This document shows positions 1 to 9,159 of a stretch of DNA of 64,000 nucleotides, in pieces; within the stretch, counting starts at the first letter, position 1; each line of letters opens with the position of its first letter. This DNA comes from Desulforhabdus sp. TSK (GTDB lineage: Bacteria; Desulfobacterota; Syntrophobacteria; Syntrophobacterales; Syntrophobacteraceae). Under the pieces are notes generated by a model, which worked only from the letters and a program-made list of their open reading frames with translations, was not told the origin of the DNA and ran no database searches. Where the stretch lies: positions 1-64,000 of the forward strand of contig NZ_BQXM01000022.1 in the NCBI RefSeq assembly GCF_022836495.1. The letters are read 5' to 3'. The position numbers were made by a program, and so were the translations under genes.

Positions 1-382
1 TGTCAAACAGGGCACGGCCAGGCGCAAAATGCCCTCGCATGAACCGTTTTAGAATGGCAGGAGCATTGCTTCCCAGTGCTGGAGTCAAATACCGGTCAAC
101 GGGCGTTCGCCAATTTGGACGCCCTAGCATTAAGTTAGGAGTTTCCTAATTGCAATCGATTGTTGTGATGAGTGTTGAAAGTCTGTTGGTTGACTTTGCA
201 TAAGGTATTAGCGAGTAAGGGGGGCAGGGGGGTGTTTTTGGGGTTTGCCAAATCTTGACGCCCCCCTGCCCCCTCGAGGGGAGAATTTTTAGAAAGCATC
301 TAAGTAGCGGGTATTGCTAACAACTAAAGCCTAATAGCTGAACGCTCACTGATTTTGAATCAGCCGGGAAAGGTGAGGTTGA
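1..382. other. intergenic region at the left edge, no gene seen
   Basis: No convincing coding frame is seen here. Two hairpin-forming stretches stand out. A G-rich run at 219-232 (six G, CA, six G) is complementary to a C-rich run at 261-273. A perfect palindrome CCCCTCGAGGGG at 270-281 is followed by AGAATTTTT. They could act as a terminator for a gene beyond the left edge. A Shine-Dalgarno-like GGTGAGG at 371-377 precedes the first gene. Confidence 0.5.
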
Positions 383-2263
383 ATGAAAAAGTGCATCGAA
401 TGGCTGGCTGGATACTGTTCCGAGAAGATCGTGCCCGCCGATAAGGCGGTTTCGGCCATCAAAAAGGGCAGCCGCGTTTTCATCAGCACCGGCTGCGGCG
501 AACCGCAGCAGCTCATCCGGGCCATGGTGAGCGATACGAACCTGACGGACATCCTGATCTACCAGATGATCTCCAAGACCCTCGCGGAGTATGTCGACAA
601 TGAGTCTTTCCTCCACCGATTTTCCCTGAAGCTCTTTTTCATCAGCTTTGCCATGCGGCAGGCCGCCTTTGAAGGCAAGATCGACTATGTTCCCGCCTAC
701 CTTTCGCAAATCCCCGAGCTTTTTGCGAGCAAAACCATCGGACTGGATGTGGCCCTCATCCAGGTGAGTCCCCCGGACGCATTCGGCTACTGCAGTCTGG
801 GGGTTTCCGTGGACATTACCCGTGCCGCCATCGAGAATTCCAGGCTGGTCATTGCCCAGGTCAATCCACAGATGCCCAGGACGTGGGGCGACAGCTTCGT
901 TCATGTCGATGAAATCGATTACCTGGTGGTCCACGAAGAACCCCTCGTGACCAACATCCCTACCATCGCCGAAAGCGAGGTCACTCAACGCATCGGCCAC
1001 TATGTCTCCCAGTTGATCCCCGATGGGGCTACTCTTCAGATCGGGTTCGGACAGCTTCCCTATGCCATATTGAAATATCTCGACACGAAGAAGGACCTGG
1101 GAATACACACCCAGGTGATTACCGACGGTTTTCTGCCTCTTTTCGAAAAGAAGGTTATCACCAACAAGAGAAAGTCCCTGCTGCCGGGCAAAGTCGTGGC
1201 CTCCCTCTGCATGGGGTCTCGAAAGCTCTATGACTACGTCAACGACAATCCCATGTTTATGTTCATGAATTCGAGCTTTGTGAACGACCCGGCCGTCATC
1301 GCCCGCAACGACAACCTGGTTTCCCTCAGCTCCGCCCTCGAAGTCGACCTCACAGGGCAGGTCTGCTCGGATTCGGTGGGGTACATGTTCTACAGCGGCA
1401 TGGGGGACCAGGTGGATTTCATTCGGGGCAGCGCCATGTCCAAAGGCGGTTTCTCCATCATCGCGCTGCCCTCGACCGCGCAGGGCGGCAGCGTATCGCG
1501 CATTGTCTCGCATCTCAGCGAGGGGGCCGGGGTGGCGACCACCCGTGGCGATGTCAATTTCATTGTCACCGAGTACGGCATTGCCGAGCTGAAGGGGAAA
1601 AGCATCTACCAGCGCGTCATGGAACTGGCCGAGATTGCTCACCCCAAATTTCGGGAAGGATTGATCGAGGAAGCCAAAAAGCACCATTATATTTTTGCGG
1701 ATCAGCTTCCTCCTCACCAGGAAGATCTCATCTTTCTGGAAGATTACAAATCCACCTTTCAGCTGCCCAATGGCAAAGAAATCGATTTTCGTCCACTCCT
1801 GCCGTCGGATGAGTTCGAGTTTCGGAATTTTTTCTATTCGCTCCAGGAGGAGACCATCTATTACAGGTTCTTTTATCACAGGAAGCTGTTCTCGCACGAG
1901 GTCATCCAGGAGCAATGGGCCGCCGTGGATTATCGCAAGAACATGTCCATCGTCGGAGTTACCTCCAGTGGAGGACATAAGGAGATCATGGCCATCGGCT
2001 CCTATGCCATGGCCGAAGAAGGCAGGGCCGAGGTGGCCTTGATGATCCGGGAGGATTTCCAGGGACAGGGGGTTGGGTCCTATCTCGTCCGGGTCCTCCA
2101 GCGGATAGCTTCAGAAAATAATTACAGGGGTTTTACCGCCACCGTGCTGGAAGAGAATGCGGGGATGATTCACGTGTTCAAAAAATTATACCCCCATTCT
2201 AAAATGCAGCGCATCGGCAATGAAATCCTCATAGACATGGATTTTGAGGACAGTGCGTCCTGA
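383..2263 (+). CDS. acetyl-CoA hydrolase/CoA-transferase fused to a GNAT acetyltransferase domain
   Basis: This 626-residue protein has two parts. Residues about 1-460 form the acetyl-CoA hydrolase/4-hydroxybutyrate CoA-transferase fold. It has the segment IGFGQLPYAIL and the motif ALEVDLTGQV; the Glu in that motif aligns with the catalytic Glu that carries the CoA thioester in 4-hydroxybutyrate CoA-transferases. Residues about 465-620 are a GNAT domain with the acetyl-CoA loop EDFQGQGVGSYLV. Family knowledge suggests CoA transfer between short acyl groups or acyl-CoA hydrolysis in the cytoplasm. The GNAT half may be regulatory or may acylate a protein. The start at 383 is supported by GGTGAGG at 371-377. 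The acyl substrate cannot be read from the sequence. Confidence 0.9.
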   Translation: MKKCIEWLAGYCSEKIVPADKAVSAIKKGSRVFISTGCGEPQQLIRAMVSDTNLTDILIYQMISKTLAEYVDNESFLHRFSLKLFFISFAMRQAAFEGKIDYVPAYLSQIPELFASKTIGLDVALIQVSPPDAFGYCSLGVSVDITRAAIENSRLVIAQVNPQMPRTWGDSFVHVDEIDYLVVHEEPLVTNIPTIAESEVTQRIGHYVSQLIPDGATLQIGFGQLPYAILKYLDTKKDLGIHTQVITDGFLPLFEKKVITNKRKSLLPGKVVASLCMGSRKLYDYVNDNPMFMFMNSSFVNDPAVIARNDNLVSLSSALEVDLTGQVCSDSVGYMFYSGMGDQVDFIRGSAMSKGGFSIIALPSTAQGGSVSRIVSHLSEGAGVATTRGDVNFIVTEYGIAELKGKSIYQRVMELAEIAHPKFREGLIEEAKKHHYIFADQLPPHQEDLIFLEDYKSTFQLPNGKEIDFRPLLPSDEFEFRNFFYSLQEETIYYRFFYHRKLFSHEVIQEQWAAVDYRKNMSIVGVTSSGGHKEIMAIGSYAMAEEGRAEVALMIREDFQGQGVGSYLVRVLQRIASENNYRGFTATVLEENAGMIHVFKKLYPHSKMQRIGNEILIDMDFEDSAS

Positions 2264-2339
2264 CGGCCCATCTCAAAACCCCTCACATTGTGCGCATCTC
2301 TGCTGAGAAAAAGATCAAGCTGGAAAGAAGTGTTTGCTC

Positions 2340-3617
2340 GTGGAAACGTTTGCATTGGACGGTATTCAGATCGCTTTGGGAAAGGAAGGGGCGCGTGCCT
2401 ATTCCAAGGTGAGCTATCCTCTCCGGTACGGCCGTTTTGCAGAAATCAAGACGCCGGAGCATGTCTTTCAGTTCAACCTCAATGGGGAGTTGAAATTCAT
2501 CAGCGGCCGGGGCAGGAACTGGCCCAACCCGTCCGAATGGCTGAAACGAACCATAACCGATGACTGGGTCTATTACTCGACGGGCGGCTACGAAGGGGTC
2601 TTTGACTGCCTGGGCGAGTATTACGTCCCATGCCTGTCCTACCCCACCAACAATTTCAGCGCCTGCGACCCCTTCCATGACAATGCGGTGCTTTCCGCCA
2701 TCCAGGCGTGGGAGCTGTTGCCGGAGAGGCTGACGGGGCTCAAGGGCGGTTCCCTCCCCACAGAACTGGGGGAGTTCCTTGAAGTTGTCATTTCCAACTC
2801 ACCGGGTGAGCTCCATAAGAAGTCGAGGAGAATACGCGAGATCCTCGGCGACGACATCACCGTCCTTCCTCCCGACGCCAGGCATGTGGATTACGACGTC
2901 ATCCCCCTCCTCATTGCGGATGGATGCCTGTACCGCTGCCGCTTCTGCCGCGTGAAATCGCGCTTTCATTTCAAAGAGCGATCGAGGGAGGATATCCGGA
3001 GGCAGGTGAAGGAACTGAAAGACTTTTTCGGCAGGGATATCTCCAACTACAACTCGTTGTTCCTGGGACAGCACGACGCACTGAACGCTTCGGCGGAGCT
3101 GGTGGAATTCGCGGCCCGCTACGCATACGATGCTTTTGAACTGGGGAGCTCTCACCTTGAAGGCCCCTGCCTTTTCCTCTTTGGCAGTGTGGATTCCGTC
3201 ATCAAATCGGACGACTCCGTATTTGAACGCATCAACAGGCTTCCGTTCAGGACGTACATCAATGTAGGGCTTGAATCTTCGGATGCCAAGACGCTGCATC
3301 AACTGGGGAAGGGCATTGCAACGGAAGCCGTCGAACGGGCGTTTGGAAGGATCTTGGAGATCAACAATAGATACGAAAAGGTTGAGATGACCTCGAACTT
3401 CGTTTTCGGAGACAACCTTCCCGAAGGGCACATGCAATCCTTTTTCAACTTGATGGAAAAGAATTTTTCTCATCCGTTCCACAAAGGGACCATTTACTTT
3501 TCACCGTTGATGGATATTAAAAACGGAGGATGGAAAAAGAACATCAAGAGGGAATTCTTCAAGCTGAAGGTTCGAATCCCCGTTCCGTCCTTTTTGTACC
3601 TGATTCAAAGGTTGTAG
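2340..3617 (+). CDS. radical SAM domain protein of unknown substrate
   Basis: The protein is about 425 residues. The radical SAM cluster motif CxxxCxxC appears as CLYRCRFC near residue 200, followed by a TIM-barrel-like region with conserved glycine and Glu positions (NVGLESSDAKTLHQLGKG). The roughly 195 residues before the motif are an unrecognised N-terminal domain. No C-terminal accessory Cys cluster is visible. Start choice: GTG at 2340 lies 9 nt after GGAAAGAAG (2322-2330); TTG at 2334 is an alternative. It lies 76 nt after the CoA-transferase gene and 126 nt before the selenoprotein gene on the same strand, so a loose operon is possible. The reaction is unknown. Confidence 0.8.
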   Translation: METFALDGIQIALGKEGARAYSKVSYPLRYGRFAEIKTPEHVFQFNLNGELKFISGRGRNWPNPSEWLKRTITDDWVYYSTGGYEGVFDCLGEYYVPCLSYPTNNFSACDPFHDNAVLSAIQAWELLPERLTGLKGGSLPTELGEFLEVVISNSPGELHKKSRRIREILGDDITVLPPDARHVDYDVIPLLIADGCLYRCRFCRVKSRFHFKERSREDIRRQVKELKDFFGRDISNYNSLFLGQHDALNASAELVEFAARYAYDAFELGSSHLEGPCLFLFGSVDSVIKSDDSVFERINRLPFRTYINVGLESSDAKTLHQLGKGIATEAVERAFGRILEINNRYEKVEMTSNFVFGDNLPEGHMQSFFNLMEKNFSHPFHKGTIYFSPLMDIKNGGWKKNIKREFFKLKVRIPVPSFLYLIQRL

Positions 3618-3743
3618 GCGAATCGGGCGTAGACTGTGAGTGTGACACACGGGAAAGACACGCTCAGGAGCGCCCTGTTGCAACAATGGCTCCGCCTGCC
3701 ACGCCGGCGGAGGGCCCGGATCCCGCACACAAGGAGGATGACC

Positions 3744-4313
3744 ATGGAACAGATCGAATGGCTGACTTCTTTCGAGGACGGCCTGGCCAGGGCCAAAGCG
3801 GAAAACAAGATGGTGTTTCTGGATTTCTTCAACCCCAACTGAATCGGGTGCAAACGCATGGACGCAGTTGCGTACCCCGATTCTGCCGTGGTCAAGTTTG
3901 TGAGGGAAAACCTTGTTCCCCTGCGCATCCCCGCCGATGATCCCGAACTGGGCCGGCGATTCAAGGTCAAGTGGACCCCGACTTTACTGATTTTGGAGCC
4001 CGACGGGACCGAGCAGTACCGCACGCTGGGGTTCTATCCGCCCGAAGAGCTCATCCCCTCTCTGCTGCTGGGAATGGGCAAGGCCTTTTTCAATCGGCCT
4101 GATCGCAAGGCGGCCTGCGGCTGTTTTGAGCGCATCATCAGTGGGTTCCCCAACAGTTCCATGGCCCCGGAGGCGATCTATCTGAATGGCGTTTCCAAAT
4201 ACATCGAGAGTCACGAGGTGAGCAACCTGATCGCTATCTACGACCGGCTGGCGGCCGATTATCCCACCAGTCCCTGGCTGATGAGAGCCGACCCGTACCG
4301 GTTCCTCAAGTGA
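3744..4313 (+). CDS. selenocysteine-containing thioredoxin-like protein (in-frame UGA at 3840-3842)
   Basis: The reading frame crosses an in-frame TGA at 3840-3842 (codon 33) and continues to 4313, giving 189 residues. Both sides belong to one thioredoxin-fold protein. Upstream reads KMVFLDFFNPN and downstream reads IGCKRMDAVAYPD, so the UGA falls exactly on the first Cys of a CxxC redox site, making UIGC (Sec33, Cys36). A cis-Pro region follows (VKWTPTLLI), then a TPR-like C-terminal helical tail. A hairpin immediately after the UGA fits a bacterial SECIS element. The start ATG 3744 lies 6 nt after AGGAGG (3732-3737); ATG 3738 directly abuts it and is unlikely. Probable role: thiol-disulfide or peroxide reduction. 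A conventional gene caller would split or truncate it. Confidence 0.9.
3842..3882 (+). promoter_or_regulatory. bacterial SECIS-like hairpin after the UGA codon
   Basis: AATCGGG at 3842-3848 pairs perfectly with CCCGATT at 3876-3882. Above it ACGCA (3854-3858) pairs with TGCGT (3869-3873), leaving a 10-nt apical loop that starts 16 nt after the UGA. Bacterial SECIS elements sit immediately downstream of the Sec codon within the coding sequence and present a G-containing loop to SelB. The loop here starts UGGA. Confidence 0.8.
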
Positions 4314-4652
4314 CAGATGCGAACAGGTGGGTGAATGACGGGGACACTCCTTCAAAACAGGGAGAGTGCCTTGTTGTTCACCCCTTCCGTTGGGGATCGA
4401 TCTCCCCGGGAATCCTCCAGTCAAAGCAGCCCCATAGGCTCTGTCCTTCCGCATGGGAGCTCTTCGTCGTTTCCATTGTCCGTGATGTTTGCACAGAATG
4501 CGTTGAGCATCGGCCGATCGGTGTGGTAATCTAATAAGTCAAATGTGGAATCTTGAAACTGCCTGCCGCCCGGCGAATCCCGTCGCATGGAACAAGCTCG
4601 GGGTGCCGCGGCGGCGGTCCCCATCAACCCATTACTGCATCGAGGATAGGCC
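4314..4652. other. intergenic region, nothing recognised
   Basis: There are 339 bases between the selenoprotein gene and the phosphate-uptake pair. Overlapping frames here look like noise. No tRNA fold or clear intrinsic terminator was found. A GAGGATAGG stretch close to 4653 can serve as the ribosome binding site of the next gene. Confidence 0.4.
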
Positions 4653-5282
4653 ATGTCTTTCAGCCTTTTCCCAAAGTCACCCAAGTTTTTCGAAATGTTT
4701 CGCGAGCAAAACCGCATCATCTTGAATGCCGCAACGGTGCTTCATAAAATGGCGGAGGATTTCGTCGGTTGTGAGGAAGAATGCCAGCTCATCAACATCC
4801 TTGAGGCGGAGGGCGACATCATCAGCCGGACCATCCTCCGGGAGTTGTCGACCACCTTCATAACCCCCATTGATCGCGAGGACATTCACGAGATCAATTC
4901 CTCCCAGGAAGCCATCCTCAATCACATCCAGTCTGTTTCCAACCGCATCGGCGTCTACGGACTTTCCCGCATTCGCTTCCCCGCAAAGAAGATGATTGGA
5001 GACATCAAAGAGATGGTTGCGGGGGTCGGCGTGATGCTGGGGAAGCTGGGCAGCGGCCAGGAAGTCTCTGAAACCGTCGCCCAGATCAAGCAGCTCAAGA
5101 AGGAATGTGAAATGCTCCTGCTGAGCGGCCTGGCCGAGCTCTACGACAATCCGTCCCCCGGGGCGGCTGATGTTCTGGACATCATCAAGTGGACCCACAT
5201 TTACGACCGAATCGACAAGGCCTACAATAAGACATGGCAACTGGCCAAGGCCATCGAAGGGATCGTCCTCAAAAATGCTTGA
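4653..5282 (+). CDS. DUF47/PhoU-like phosphate transport regulator
   Basis: This 209-residue, highly helical protein matches the DUF47 (YkaA/Pit accessory) family, which is related to PhoU. The segments EAEGDIISRTILRELSTTF and TPIDREDIHEINSSQEAI are typical of the family's metal-binding helical bundle. Its stop overlaps the start of the PiT transporter gene by 8 nt, the classic DUF47-pit arrangement in which DUF47 modulates low-affinity phosphate uptake. The length is normal for the family. A Pho-box was not identified. Confidence 0.92.
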   Translation: MSFSLFPKSPKFFEMFREQNRIILNAATVLHKMAEDFVGCEEECQLINILEAEGDIISRTILRELSTTFITPIDREDIHEINSSQEAILNHIQSVSNRIGVYGLSRIRFPAKKMIGDIKEMVAGVGVMLGKLGSGQEVSETVAQIKQLKKECEMLLLSGLAELYDNPSPGAADVLDIIKWTHIYDRIDKAYNKTWQLAKAIEGIVLKNA

Positions 5283-6285
5283 AATACCTCTGCTCTTGAT
5301 AGTCGTCATTGTCGTGGCGCTGGCCTTCGACTTTACCAATGGCGCCCATGATACAGCCAATGCCATTGCGACCGTCGTATCGACCAAGGTGCTGTCGCCG
5401 GGAGCGGCGGTGATGATGGCGGCCGTGCTGAACCTCGTAGGGGCTCTCCTGGGCAGCCATGTGGCCCAGACAATCGGCAGCGGCATCGTGCACCCGGAAA
5501 TGATCAAGGGATGCCAGGCACTGACCCTGGCGGCGCTCTTTGGAGCTATTTTCTGGAACATTCTGACGTGGTACCTGGGGTTGCCGTCCTCTTCCTCCCA
5601 TGCCCTCATCGGCGGTTTGATCGGTGCGACCCTCGCCTACCGGGGAGTGGATGCTCTCAATTTCCATTCCATCGGATACAAGATCCTGGTGCCGCTTTTC
5701 CTTTCGCCCCTGGCCGGTTTTCTGGCCGGCTACCTCGTCATGCTGGCCCTCTCCTGGATCTTCCGAAAGGTTCACCCACGCAAGGCCAACAAGGCATTCC
5801 GCAAGCTTCAAATCCTGTCCTCGGCCTTCATGGCCACCAGCCACGGCACAAACGATGCCCAGAAAACCATGGGGATCATCACCCTGGCCCTTTTCATCGG
5901 GCACCATATCCCCGACACCCGGGTGCCCCTCTGGGTCCAGATAAGCTGCGCCGTCGTCATGGCCATGGGGACAGCCACAGGCGGGTGGAAGATCATCAAG
6001 ACCATGGGACACAAGATCTTCAACCTTGAAGCGGTACACGGGTTTTCAGCCGAAACCTCGGCAGCCGGTGTCATTTCGGTGGCATCCTCCCTTGGAGCCC
6101 CCATCAGCACCACACACGTCATTTCGGCGGCAATTCTGGGGGTGGGGTCTTCCAAGCGGTTGTCAGCCGTGCGATGGGGAGTTGCCAGGCGAATGGGGGT
6201 TGCCTGGATCCTGACCATCCCCGCCGCCGCCACGGTGGCTGCATTCTGCTTCGAGCTTTTGAGCCTCATGGGGTTGGCGCGCTGA
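5275..6285 (+). CDS. pit: PiT family inorganic phosphate transporter
   Basis: This 336-residue, strongly hydrophobic protein carries both copies of the PiT signature. The first is FDFTNGAHDTANAIATVVST near the N-terminus. The second is FMATSHGTNDAQKTMGII in the C-terminal half. It is a cation-coupled phosphate symporter of the inner membrane. The start ATG at 5275 overlaps the DUF47 gene (ATGCTTGA) and is translationally coupled to it. The next gene is convergent, ending 38 nt away. The length is short compared with E. coli PitA (about 500) but usual for the two-gene DUF47-PiT type. Confidence 0.95.
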   Translation: MLEIPLLLIVVIVVALAFDFTNGAHDTANAIATVVSTKVLSPGAAVMMAAVLNLVGALLGSHVAQTIGSGIVHPEMIKGCQALTLAALFGAIFWNILTWYLGLPSSSSHALIGGLIGATLAYRGVDALNFHSIGYKILVPLFLSPLAGFLAGYLVMLALSWIFRKVHPRKANKAFRKLQILSSAFMATSHGTNDAQKTMGIITLALFIGHHIPDTRVPLWVQISCAVVMAMGTATGGWKIIKTMGHKIFNLEAVHGFSAETSAAGVISVASSLGAPISTTHVISAAILGVGSSKRLSAVRWGVARRMGVAWILTIPAAATVAAFCFELLSLMGLAR

Positions 6286-6323
6286 GAAGAGGCAGGACAG
6301 GGACACCAGGCCCCTTTCGATGC

Positions 6324-9086
6324 TCAGCCCGCTTCAGAGGGACCTTCCATTTCTTCCTGTATGGTGCCGATCCTGGAGGAAAACCGTCTGGCCAGGAATT
6401 TTTCCAGGCCCACTGCCCATAGAGACACGAACCCTGCAGCGATAATGCCCATCCACGACTGGAGACCGATGGGCTCCGTGTGGAAGAGACGGTTCATGAA
6501 GGGGAGGTACGTGAAGGCGAGCTGCAGGAGCATCATCATTACAATTCCCAACAGAATCCATGGATTGGAGAAGATTCCGATGCTCCAGAATGAACGGTTC
6601 AGAGAACGGCAGTTCAACAGATAGAGAGTGGAGATGACGGCGAAGGCATTGACCGCCACGGTGCGTGCCTGAGCGTGGCTGGCCCCGTTCAGCTCTTCCC
6701 ACTCAAAAAGTCCGAAGGCTGAGGCCATGAGAAGCAGCCCGGCGAGCAACACCCTCCCCACCAGTTCCCGGGAAAGGAGGGGACTCCGGGGATGACGCGG
6801 CGGCCGGCGCATGATGCCGCTCTCTCGAGGCTCGAAGGCGAGCATGAGCCCCAATGAACCGGCCGTCGTCATGTTGATCCACAGACTCTGCACGGGAAGG
6901 ATCGGCAGGGTGATGCCCGCGAAAACGGCGGTCAGGATGACCAGTCCTTGACCCAGGTTGGTGGGAAGCGCCCAGACGATGAATTTTACGAGGTTGTCGA
7001 AAACGCAGCGGCCTTCCTCCACGGCAGCTTCAATGGAGGCGAAATTGTCGTCCGTCAATACCATGTCGGCAGCTTCCTTGGAGACTTCGGTTCCGGTAAT
7101 CCCCATGGCCACGCCGATGTCGGCCTGCTTCAGGGCGGGTGCGTCGTTGACGCCGTCCCCGGTCATGGCCACGACCTCCCTGCGGCTTTGAAGGGCCTTG
7201 ACCAGCCGAAGCTTTTGCTCCGGCGTGACGCGCGCAAAGACATGGGTGCGTGCTGCGACCTCCGTCAGGGTTGCATCGTTCATTTGAGCCATCTCCTGCC
7301 CCGTTCTAACATTGGATTGGGCGGGGAGATGAGACCGGTTTCCCAGGATGCCGATGTCCCCTGCGATGGAAACGGCCGTGAGGGCGTGATCACCGGTGAT
7401 CATCTTGACGGTGATGCCGGCTTCCTGGCAGGCTCGGACGGCGGTCATGGCCTCCCGGCGCGGGGGGTCGATCATGCCCTGAAGCCCCAGGAAGGTGAGC
7501 CCCTCCGCCACCCCGTCGTGTGTCAGGGGCTCCCCCGTATGGGACCAGGCTTTCCGGGCGAAGGCCAGAACACGCATCCCCCGTCCGCTCATTTCATCCA
7601 CCCGGTGGCGGACCCTCTCGAGATCGAGGGGCGCCAGGTGTCCATCCGCATCCAGGGTATCCCGGCACCGGGCCAGAATGGACTCCACGGATCCCTTCAG
7701 GTAAACCATGGGCGGGGCACCGGCCGGTGACTCATGCAGCGTGGCCATGTACTGGTACTCCGATTCGAAGGGAATCACATCGATTCTCGGGTGGAGCTGA
7801 GCCTCCCGGGCTTCGTCGAAGCCGTATTTTCTGGCCGATACAATGAGAGCCCCTTCGGTGGGGTCTCCCTGGATTCCCCATCGGTCCTCGTTCAGGATCA
7901 GGCGGGAATCGTTGCACAGCAGGCCGGCCCTGAGGCATTCCATGAGGGCCTCGGAGGGGGCCGATGGAGCCGTGTCGTCGGCCGGTTCCAGGGCTCCCGA
8001 AGGATCGTATCCCGAACCGCTCACCAGGTATTTGGCGGGGCCCGCCACAATTTCCCGGACCGTCATCTGGTTTTCCGTAAGAGTCCCGGTCTTGTCCGAA
8101 CAGATGACCGTCGTGCTTCCCAGGGTTTCGACGGTGGGCAGCCGGCGGATGATGGCTCTGCGCCTGGCCATCCGCGAGACCCCCACGGCCAGGATGATGG
8201 TGACTGCCGCCGGCAGCCCTTCGGGGATCGAGCCCACGGTCAAAGCCACGGCAGCCATAAAGATTTCTATGGGGGGACCGCCATGGAGAAAGCCGGCAGC
8301 GAAAGTCGCTGCGGCCAGCAGCAGGATGGCGACCATGAGGACGCGGCTGAAGGCCTCGATGCGCCGTGTCAGAGGAGTTTCCACGGACTGTACTTCGGCA
8401 ATGAGCTCCGAGATGCGGCCCATCTCTGTGTGGTTGCCCGTGGCCACGACGGCACCCCTGTCCTGTCCGTAGGTGACAAGGGTCGAAGCGTAGCTCATGT
8501 TCCTGCGTTCGGCCAGGACCGTGTCATGGCCGAGAGTGTCCACGCTCTTGGTGACCGGCAGGGATTCACCCGTCAATACCGATTCGTCGACGCGCAGCTC
8601 TTTCGTGCTGAAAAGGCGCATGTCGGCGGGAACCTTGTCGCCGGATTGAAGGAGTACGATGTCCCCGGGCACCAGTTCCGATGAGGAAACCTTCTGGATC
8701 TCCCCGCTGCGGAGAACCGTCGCTTCCGTCGTCATGGAGCGGGCGAGGGCCTCGATGGCTCGGACCGCCTTGGACTCCTGCACGAATCCGATGAGGGCAT
8801 TCACCAGCACCACCCCGAGGATGACACTGGCGTCCACCCACTCGGCGACGAACCCCGTGACAATGCCCGCGGCCATGAGGATGTAGACGAGAGGTTGATG
8901 AAACTGGAGGAGGAACCTTACGATGGGGCTCCGCCCCTTTTTCTGGGACAGCAAGTTGGGGCCGAAATGCTCCTGGCGGCTCTGGATTTCAAAAAGATCC
9001 AAACCCTTGTCCGACTGGGTTCCCAGTAGATCCACTACCTCTTCCGTGGGAAGATGATGCCAGTGCTTGCCGATGATGGATTCCAT
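6324..9086 (-). CDS. P-type cation-transporting ATPase (type II, Ca2+/Mg2+/Na+-like)
   Basis: This 920-residue protein has the full P-type II layout. It begins with an N-terminal cation ATPase domain (HHLPTEEVVDLL). It then has the TGES actuator loop near residue 173, the M4 motif PEGLPA near 288, the phosphorylation site DKTGTLTEN near 329, and the hinge TGDGVNDAPALKQADIG. C-terminal membrane helices follow. M6 contains SLWINMTTAGSLGLML, in which a Ca-ATPase-type NxxxD arrangement is not intact, so the ion cannot be assigned with confidence. The start at 9086 follows GAGAGGG. It is transcribed alone, away from the SDR gene by 73 nt on the same strand. Confidence 0.92.
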   Translation of the reverse strand: MESIIGKHWHHLPTEEVVDLLGTQSDKGLDLFEIQSRQEHFGPNLLSQKKGRSPIVRFLLQFHQPLVYILMAAGIVTGFVAEWVDASVILGVVLVNALIGFVQESKAVRAIEALARSMTTEATVLRSGEIQKVSSSELVPGDIVLLQSGDKVPADMRLFSTKELRVDESVLTGESLPVTKSVDTLGHDTVLAERRNMSYASTLVTYGQDRGAVVATGNHTEMGRISELIAEVQSVETPLTRRIEAFSRVLMVAILLLAAATFAAGFLHGGPPIEIFMAAVALTVGSIPEGLPAAVTIILAVGVSRMARRRAIIRRLPTVETLGSTTVICSDKTGTLTENQMTVREIVAGPAKYLVSGSGYDPSGALEPADDTAPSAPSEALMECLRAGLLCNDSRLILNEDRWGIQGDPTEGALIVSARKYGFDEAREAQLHPRIDVIPFESEYQYMATLHESPAGAPPMVYLKGSVESILARCRDTLDADGHLAPLDLERVRHRVDEMSGRGMRVLAFARKAWSHTGEPLTHDGVAEGLTFLGLQGMIDPPRREAMTAVRACQEAGITVKMITGDHALTAVSIAGDIGILGNRSHLPAQSNVRTGQEMAQMNDATLTEVAARTHVFARVTPEQKLRLVKALQSRREVVAMTGDGVNDAPALKQADIGVAMGITGTEVSKEAADMVLTDDNFASIEAAVEEGRCVFDNLVKFIVWALPTNLGQGLVILTAVFAGITLPILPVQSLWINMTTAGSLGLMLAFEPRESGIMRRPPRHPRSPLLSRELVGRVLLAGLLLMASAFGLFEWEELNGASHAQARTVAVNAFAVISTLYLLNCRSLNRSFWSIGIFSNPWILLGIVMMMLLQLAFTYLPFMNRLFHTEPIGLQSWMGIIAAGFVSLWAVGLEKFLARRFSSRIGTIQEEMEGPSEAG

Positions 9087-9159
9087 ATGACCCTCTCACC
9101 CTCGATCAGGGGTTCCTGGTTTGTGCGTATGGTGCTCCCGGCGCTCTTCGAAGCTCGGG

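Noticed and set aside
317-1978. long minus-strand frame opposite the CoA-transferase gene
   Set aside because: It is the antisense shadow of a gene with clear domains, a common effect at high GC.
3840-3842. in-frame TGA as a nonsense mutation or frameshift making a pseudogene
   Set aside because: The stop replaces precisely a redox Cys, the downstream frame is fully conserved, and a SECIS-like hairpin follows, so Sec decoding is the better explanation.
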